From: Actinomycetes bacterium
Lineage (GTDB): Bacteria > Actinomycetota > Acidimicrobiia > Acidimicrobiales > RAAP-2
Assembly: GCA_021805305.1 (NCBI GenBank)
Contig: JAJZFO010000086.1
Location: forward strand, 1 to 10,097
DNA length: 10,097 bases
Direction: 5' to 3'
Part shown: positions 7,376 to 10,097 of the stretch, piece after piece
How the letters are laid out: each line of letters starts with the position of its first letter
Position numbering within the stretch: the first letter of the stretch is position 1
Made by a program: the position numbers and the translations under genes
Notes under the pieces: model-generated
Databases searched by the model: none
The model's input: only the letters and a program-made list of their open reading frames with translations
Told to the model about the DNA's origin: nothing

Positions 7376-7379
7376 CAAT

Positions 7380-8147
7380 ATGGCACTTCGATCGTTACAA
7401 AAGTGGCAGGGCGCGGGCAATGATTTCCTCGTCGACGTCGTCGAACAGGGCGCCGCGCCGTGGTGGAACGCCCAGCGCGCCCGCGCCGCGTGCGACCGTC
7501 ACTTGGGCGTGGGCGCCGACGGACTCCTGGTGGCGTCCATCGGATCGACAATTTCGATGGTGCTCTACAACGCCGACGGCACGGTGGCGGAGATGTCGGG
7601 CAACGGTATCCGCTGTCTGGTGGCCGCGGTGCGACGCGCCACGGGTCGTTCGGACCGCGAGATGCGTGTGCACACCGCGGCGGGGGAGAGACTGGTGACC
7701 TTGGACTTGTGCGAGGACCGCGGCGTGGGGAGCGTTGACATGGGTCCGGTGACCCTCGGCGCGACGTTGCGCGGGGCCCTCGGGGTGGCCCACGTCGGGA
7801 ATCCGCACGTCGTGGTGGTGGATAACCCCGATTGGAATGACGAGGATCGCGAGGAGATGGCCGCCAAGCTGGCCGCGGAGATGGGTGGTGCGAACGTGGA
7901 GTTCGTGGAGATCATCGACGAGGCCCACGTCGCCATTCGCGTGATCGAGCGCGGAGTGGGCTGGACCCTCGCGTGCGGGACCGGGTCGGTCGCGACCGCG
8001 GCGGTCTGCCACCAACGCGGATTTACCGGTAACGACGTCGTCGTCGACAACCCGGGCGGTTCATTGCGCGTCGTGTTAGGCGAGGGGGGCGCGCGACTCG
8101 AGGGACCCGTGCGGTTCGTCGCGAACGTGGAGTGGCTCGCCGGGTGA
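7380..8147 (+). CDS. dapF: Diaminopimelate epimerase, with Ser at the first catalytic Cys position
   Basis: Converts LL-diaminopimelate to meso-diaminopimelate, for lysine and for peptidoglycan cross-links, using two cysteines as opposed acid/base groups. The 255-residue protein has the two-lobed family pattern: GAGNDF (Asn14), LYNADG (Asn64), VGNPHVV, NVEFVE, ERGVG (Glu190-Arg191) and ACGTGS with the second catalytic cysteine at 199. The first catalytic site, normally CGNG, reads S73-G-N-G (codon TCG at 7596-7598). A non-catalytic cysteine remains at 79. The usual GxGET before the second Cys is GVGWT (Trp195). Slightly shorter than typical 270-290 residue enzymes. ATG at 7380 is 4 bp after miaA; no other start precedes GAGND. 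Other substrate contacts are intact, and dapC is two genes on, so a working role is expected, but the Ser73 variant needs testing. Confidence 0.95.
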   Translation: MALRSLQKWQGAGNDFLVDVVEQGAAPWWNAQRARAACDRHLGVGADGLLVASIGSTISMVLYNADGTVAEMSGNGIRCLVAAVRRATGRSDREMRVHTAAGERLVTLDLCEDRGVGSVDMGPVTLGATLRGALGVAHVGNPHVVVVDNPDWNDEDREEMAAKLAAEMGGANVEFVEIIDEAHVAIRVIERGVGWTLACGTGSVATAAVCHQRGFTGNDVVVDNPGGSLRVVLGEGGARLEGPVRFVANVEWLAG

Positions 8148-9424
8148 CCTATGTACCCACGACCCTCATCGACCGCACGTTTCGCGAGAAGATTGTGCTG
8201 GTGGGGGTGCAATTCCCGGGAGTGAGTGCCGAGGAACTGGAGCACCAACTCGACGAATTGGCGCTACTGGTGGACACCGCCGGGGCCGACGTCGTCGCCC
8301 GCGTGGTGCAGCGACGTGACGCGCCCGATCCGGCCACCTTTCTGGGGTCGGGAAAGGTCGCCGAATTGAGAGAGATCTGTCTGAGTGTCGATTCCGACAC
8401 CGTGGTCTTCGAACAGAACCTCTCCCCGGCTCAGCAGCGCAACCTCGAACAGAAACTGGGTCGAACCGCCATCGACCGCACGGCGGTCATCTTGGACATC
8501 TTCGCGCAGAACGCCCGCACGCCCGAAGGCAAGGCGCAGGTCGAGTTGGCGCTCCTGCAATACCGCCTACCCCGCTTGCGCCGGGCGAGCGGATCGTTGT
8601 CGCAGCAGGCGGGTGGCATCGGCACACGCGGTCCCGGGGAGACCCAGCTCGAAGTCGACCGACGTCGACTCGTCCACCGGATCCATCACATCCGTCAAGA
8701 ACTCCAGCAGATCGATCGCACGAGGGAGGTGCAACGACAAGGTCGCGACCGGGGCCGGCACCGCGAGGTGACCCTGGTGGGTTACACCAACGCGGGCAAG
8801 TCGTCGATGCTCAACGCTCTGACCGCCGCGGACGTACCGGTGGAGAACCGATTGTTCGTCACCCTGGATCCGCGTACGCGCCAGCGCCAGCTCCCGGGCG
8901 GTGAGACGATCCTCGTCACCGACACGGTGGGTTTCATTTCTAATTTGCCCCACGAGTTGGTGGAGGCCTTCATGAGCACGCTCAAGTCGGTGCAATTGGC
9001 CGATCTGCTGGTGCACGTGGTCGACGGGGCGAGTGACAACGCCGAGGAGCAGATCGCGGCCGTGCGCGACGTACTCGGTGAGATCGACGCGGGCAGCGTG
9101 CCGGAGCTGCTGGTCTTTAACAAGGCCGACGTCGCGGGGTCTCGGGCGCGGGACCTGGCCAAGGTCTACGAAGGCAGCGTGTGGACGTCGGCGCTCACCG
9201 GCGAGAACCTCGAGGAACTCATCGGGACCATCGCCGACCGACTGCGCTCCGACGACCGCGTGGTGACCCTGCGTCTGCCCCTGGACCGCGGCGACTTGGT
9301 GGCCGCCGCACATCGCGAGGGCGAGGTCCTCGACACCTCCGTGGACGCGCAGTACGTGAACGTGCGCGTCGTCCTCGACGACGTCGGACTCGCTCGATTC
9401 GCCGAGTGGCGGGTGATCAATTGA
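8144..9424 (+). CDS. hflX: Ribosome-associated GTPase HflX
   Basis: Translational GTPase of the Obg-HflX superfamily that binds the 50S subunit and, in characterised bacteria, splits stalled or stressed ribosomes. 426 residues from GTG 8144. The N-terminal HflX domain includes DPATFLGSGKV, VVFEQNLSPAQQRNLE and the signature GGIGTRGPGETQLEVDRR, followed by a basic helical linker. The G domain has G1 GYTNAGKSS at 213-221, G3 DTVGF from residue 260, and G4 NKAD at 326-329. A short C-terminal domain ends at the TGA 9422-9424. GTG 8144 overlaps the dapF TGA as GTGA, the same arrangement as miaB-miaA, so it is preferred over the in-frame GTG at 8132, which would overlap dapF by 16 nt. The miaA-dapF-hflX order is usual in Actinobacteria. 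Confidence 0.96.
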   Translation: MTYVPTTLIDRTFREKIVLVGVQFPGVSAEELEHQLDELALLVDTAGADVVARVVQRRDAPDPATFLGSGKVAELREICLSVDSDTVVFEQNLSPAQQRNLEQKLGRTAIDRTAVILDIFAQNARTPEGKAQVELALLQYRLPRLRRASGSLSQQAGGIGTRGPGETQLEVDRRRLVHRIHHIRQELQQIDRTREVQRQGRDRGRHREVTLVGYTNAGKSSMLNALTAADVPVENRLFVTLDPRTRQRQLPGGETILVTDTVGFISNLPHELVEAFMSTLKSVQLADLLVHVVDGASDNAEEQIAAVRDVLGEIDAGSVPELLVFNKADVAGSRARDLAKVYEGSVWTSALTGENLEELIGTIADRLRSDDRVVTLRLPLDRGDLVAAAHREGEVLDTSVDAQYVNVRVVLDDVGLARFAEWRVIN

Positions 9425-10097
9425 GCTTCTCGCCACCCCCGTACCCGTACGAACGACTCGAGGGATTGCGCGCCGCCGCCGCGCGCCACGAGGGTGGCCC
9501 GATCGACTGCTCGGTGGGTACGCCGGTGGACGATCCCCCCGCGTTCGTGGTCGCGGCGTTCGCGCAAGCGACCGGCGCGCGCGGCTACCCCCCGTCGGCG
9601 GGCACCGCGGCGTACCGCGAGGCGTGCGCGGACTGGCTCCAGCGCCGTTTTCACGTGGGCGTCCCCGCCTCGCAGGTGGCCGCGTGCGTGGGGACCAAGG
9701 AATTCGTCGCGTCGCTCGCGCACTACCTGCACCTACGACGAGACGACCGAGACACCGTTCTCTACCCGGCCATCTCGTACCCGACGTACGCGATGAGCGC
9801 CACGTTGGCGGGACTGCGCGCCGTCGAGGTGGCGACCAGGGACGGACGGATGGACTTGGACAGCATCGATCCGGCCGACGCGGACCGCGCCCTCGTGCTC
9901 TGGTCGAATTCACCCTCGAACCCGACGGGCGACCTCGACGACCTCGAGGCCGTGGCGCAATGGGGGCGCGCCCACGACGTGCTGGTGGCGAGCGACGAGT
10001 GCTACGCCGACTTCACCTGGAGTGATCAGCCCCGGACCATCCTCGAGTACGGCTCGCAGAACGTGTTGGCCGTGCACTCCATTTCGAAGCGCTCGAA
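9421..10097 (+). CDS. dapC: N-succinyldiaminopimelate aminotransferase DapC, 3' end outside window
   Basis: PLP-dependent fold-type I aminotransferase that makes N-succinyl-LL-diaminopimelate from the keto precursor using glutamate, in the route completed by DapF. About 225 codons are present and the frame is open to the right edge. It resembles actinobacterial DapC: CSVGTPVDDPP near the N-terminus, ARGYPPSAGTAAYREA, CVGTKEF, ISYPTY, the PLP-site NSPSNPTG (163-170), SDECYAD (Asp192) and SISKRS with the probable Schiff-base lysine at 223, just before the edge. The TTG at 9421 overlaps the hflX TGA (TTGA) and gives the N-terminal length expected for the family, so a TTG start is accepted. Its place after dapF and hflX supports the lysine/DAP assignment over other class I aminotransferases, though the C-terminal half is unseen. 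Confidence 0.92.
   Translation, partial: MSFSPPPYPYERLEGLRAAAARHEGGPIDCSVGTPVDDPPAFVVAAFAQATGARGYPPSAGTAAYREACADWLQRRFHVGVPASQVAACVGTKEFVASLAHYLHLRRDDRDTVLYPAISYPTYAMSATLAGLRAVEVATRDGRMDLDSIDPADADRALVLWSNSPSNPTGDLDDLEAVAQWGRAHDVLVASDECYADFTWSDQPRTILEYGSQNVLAVHSISKRS

Noticed and set aside
7373..7379. TAACAAT as a promoter element for dapF
   Set aside because: It abuts the ATG, so a start from it would fall inside dapF, and the 6-nt spacing seen at the other three genes is absent.

Overview
The window is a GC-rich, gene-dense, entirely plus-strand chromosomal segment. It carries nine protein-coding genes with almost no space between them. The first (ftsK) is cut by the left edge and the last (dapC) by the right edge. 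GTG and TTG starts are common, gaps are 0-42 bp, and the order miaB-miaA-dapF-hflX is the classic actinobacterial one. The actinobacterial-type DapC and the rearranged ftsK-to-miaB interval suggest a deep-branching actinobacterium, perhaps Acidimicrobiia. That placement is inference, not proof.

Layout: 1-2058 is the C-terminal part of the FtsK DNA translocase. 2068-3285 is a secreted or membrane-anchored D-Ala-D-Ala carboxypeptidase-like protein. 3290-4138 is homoserine kinase (thrB). 4143-5012 is an RhtA-like EamA transporter. 5055-6449 is miaB, 6446-7375 miaA, 7380-8147 dapF, 8144-9424 hflX, and 9421 to the right edge is dapC. No RNA genes, mobile elements, CRISPR arrays or convincing terminators were seen. 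No non-coding stretch exceeds 42 bp.

How the genes fit together: MiaA and MiaB perform consecutive steps of tRNA A37 modification. DapC and DapF are two steps of the succinylase route to meso-diaminopimelate, which feeds lysine and peptidoglycan. The carboxypeptidase acts on finished peptidoglycan, and FtsK clears chromosomes at the division septum. ThrB starts the threonine branch from homoserine, and its neighbour resembles exporters of threonine and homoserine.

The most notable observations follow. (1) A TANNNT -10-like hexamer sits exactly 6 nt upstream of the start codon of dac, thrB and miaB. This suggests leaderless transcripts at the heads of three units, while miaA, hflX and dapC are joined to their upstream gene by 4-nt stop/start overlaps. 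(2) DapF has serine at the position of the first catalytic cysteine. (3) The carboxypeptidase has a degenerate SxN motif. (4) A sharp GC dip with a cluster of rare codons lies inside miaA. None of this is clearly a new system. The region is mainly housekeeping with a few unusual features.
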